Source: DASYAN01 sp036501345 (GTDB lineage: Bacteria; Chloroflexota; Ktedonobacteria; Ktedonobacterales; Ktedonobacteraceae). From it: a DNA stretch of 6,682 nt. Where the stretch lies: positions 1-6,682 of the forward strand of contig DASYAN010000337.1 in the NCBI GenBank assembly GCA_036501345.1. The letters are read 5' to 3'. Made by a program: the position numbers and the translations under genes. The notes under the pieces were generated by a model. It saw only the letters and a program-made list of their open reading frames with translations, was not told the DNA's origin and searched no databases. Below, piece after piece: positions 6,296 to 6,682 of the stretch (the first letter of the stretch is position 1; the number at the start of each line of letters is the position of its first letter).

Positions 6296-6526
6296 CTACT
6301 GTACCTTCACACGCTTTGCGAGCATTTGTTTAGCCTTGTCGGCACACATGACTTGTTCCTGCTGAACTTGACGGAAGAATTGAGCAAGCTCATTATCGCC
6401 CTCTTGTTCTGCATCTTTGACATAAGTGCCATAGGTTTGTGCCCCTTTAAGAGCATGATAGAGCACACTGGCGAGATCATACTGAGGATTGGGAGTACGT
6501 GTAACTCCTGCACTTTGCTGAGTCAT
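6296..6526 (-). CDS. small ferritin-like helical protein
   Basis: Predicted protein of 76 residues. Start ATG 6526 is well supported by AGGAGG 7 nt before it. After a short flexible N terminus containing TRTPNPQYDL, the chain reads as two amphipathic helices: SVLYHALKGAQTYGTYVKDAEQ (about residues 20-41) and NELAQFFRQVQQEQVMCADKAKQML (about 45-69). The pattern YDLxSVLYHALxGAxTY, then AEQEGDNELAQFFRxVQ, resembles one half of a ferritin/rubrerythrin-like four-helix bundle, which could be completed by dimerisation. The one Glu plus a His and several Gln do not form an obvious complete di-iron set, so metal binding is uncertain. It is a single-gene unit converging on the siroheme operon. The biological role is unknown. 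Confidence 0.75.
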   Translation of the reverse strand: MTQQSAGVTRTPNPQYDLASVLYHALKGAQTYGTYVKDAEQEGDNELAQFFRQVQQEQVMCADKAKQMLAKRVKVQ

Positions 6527-6555
6527 AAAGTAACCTCCTAGTATTTAGATGCTCA

Positions 6556-6632
6556 TTCTCAACTATAGATGCGGTGAAAAGACACACACATACTCCACTA
6601 CGAATATGAGCAGGCAAGTGTTTCTCAACTAT
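6556..6632. repeat. 11-bp direct repeat upstream of the ferritin-like gene
   Basis: TTCTCAACTAT occurs at 6556-6566 and 6622-6632, 66 bp apart (about six helical turns). On the minus strand it reads ATAGTTGAGAA, and the gene-proximal copy overlaps the proposed -10 box. It could be a paired regulator site. Beyond it, to 6682, I see only a T-rich run and no gene. Confidence 0.35.
6562..6591 (-). promoter_or_regulatory. possible promoter of the ferritin-like gene
   Basis: On the minus strand TATAGT (6567-6562) is a five-of-six -10 match, placing the start near 6555 and leaving a leader of about 30 nt. The region 17-18 bp upstream reads GTGTGT, a poor -35, so an activator or another sigma factor may be needed if this is the promoter. 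Confidence 0.35.
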
Positions 6633-6682
6633 TTTTTCACAGAGAGCTAGATTCTACAATAGTATTTGTGATCCGACCAATA

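Noticed and set aside
6290..6541. Plus-strand open frame of 83 codons
   Set aside because: It lies opposite the ferritin-like gene, which has a strong ribosome binding site and a sensible helical sequence. The plus-strand frame reads as low-quality hydrophobic and Cys-rich sequence.

Overview
The window looks like chromosomal DNA of a free-living bacterium of moderate GC content. Its core is an assimilatory sulfite reductase and siroheme synthesis operon, flanked by the end of a TnpB-type insertion element and two smaller genes of poorly known function. The style of the genes (CysI-like reductase, TnpB remnant, long intergenic regions, protein flavour) reminds me of Ktedonobacteria (Chloroflexota). 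That is an impression from pattern recognition, not a demonstrated placement.

Layout. Positions 1-673 (+) hold the C-terminal two thirds of an IS200/IS605-type TnpB nuclease. It is cut by the left window edge and ends in a hairpin typical of the element's right end. Positions 674-1286 hold no gene I can support, only small inverted and tandem repeats. A probable terminator hairpin at 1287-1325 follows the minus-strand gene 1348-2298, a beta-propeller protein of unknown function. The divergent region 2299-2643 has two face-to-face sigma70-like promoters, both with a TATAGT -10 box. A 17-bp palindrome lies between them where both predicted transcripts start. The + transcript then has a leader of about 250 nt that can fold and carries a possible 37-codon ORF, whose stop overlaps the reductase start as ATGA.

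The operon on + runs sir/cysI (2644-4407), a Met8/CysG-N-like precorrin-2 dehydrogenase (4452-5228) and a cobA-type uroporphyrinogen-III methyltransferase (5215-6057). The methyltransferase makes precorrin-2, the dehydrogenase oxidises it to sirohydrochlorin, and iron insertion gives siroheme, the cofactor of the reductase that turns sulfite into sulfide. The last two genes overlap by 14 nt. The window contains no hemD, no dedicated ferrochelatase and no flavoprotein partner (cysJ).

The right end holds a small minus-strand gene (6296-6526) for a ferritin-like helical protein of 76 residues with a strong ribosome binding site. Its terminator hairpin (6117-6154) lies in the gap after cobA.

I see no CRISPR array, tRNA, rRNA or defence cluster. 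The genes are recognisable. The parts most worth following up are regulatory: the shared operator-like palindrome, the leader and uORF before sir, and the promoter-proximal repeat before the small ferritin-like gene.
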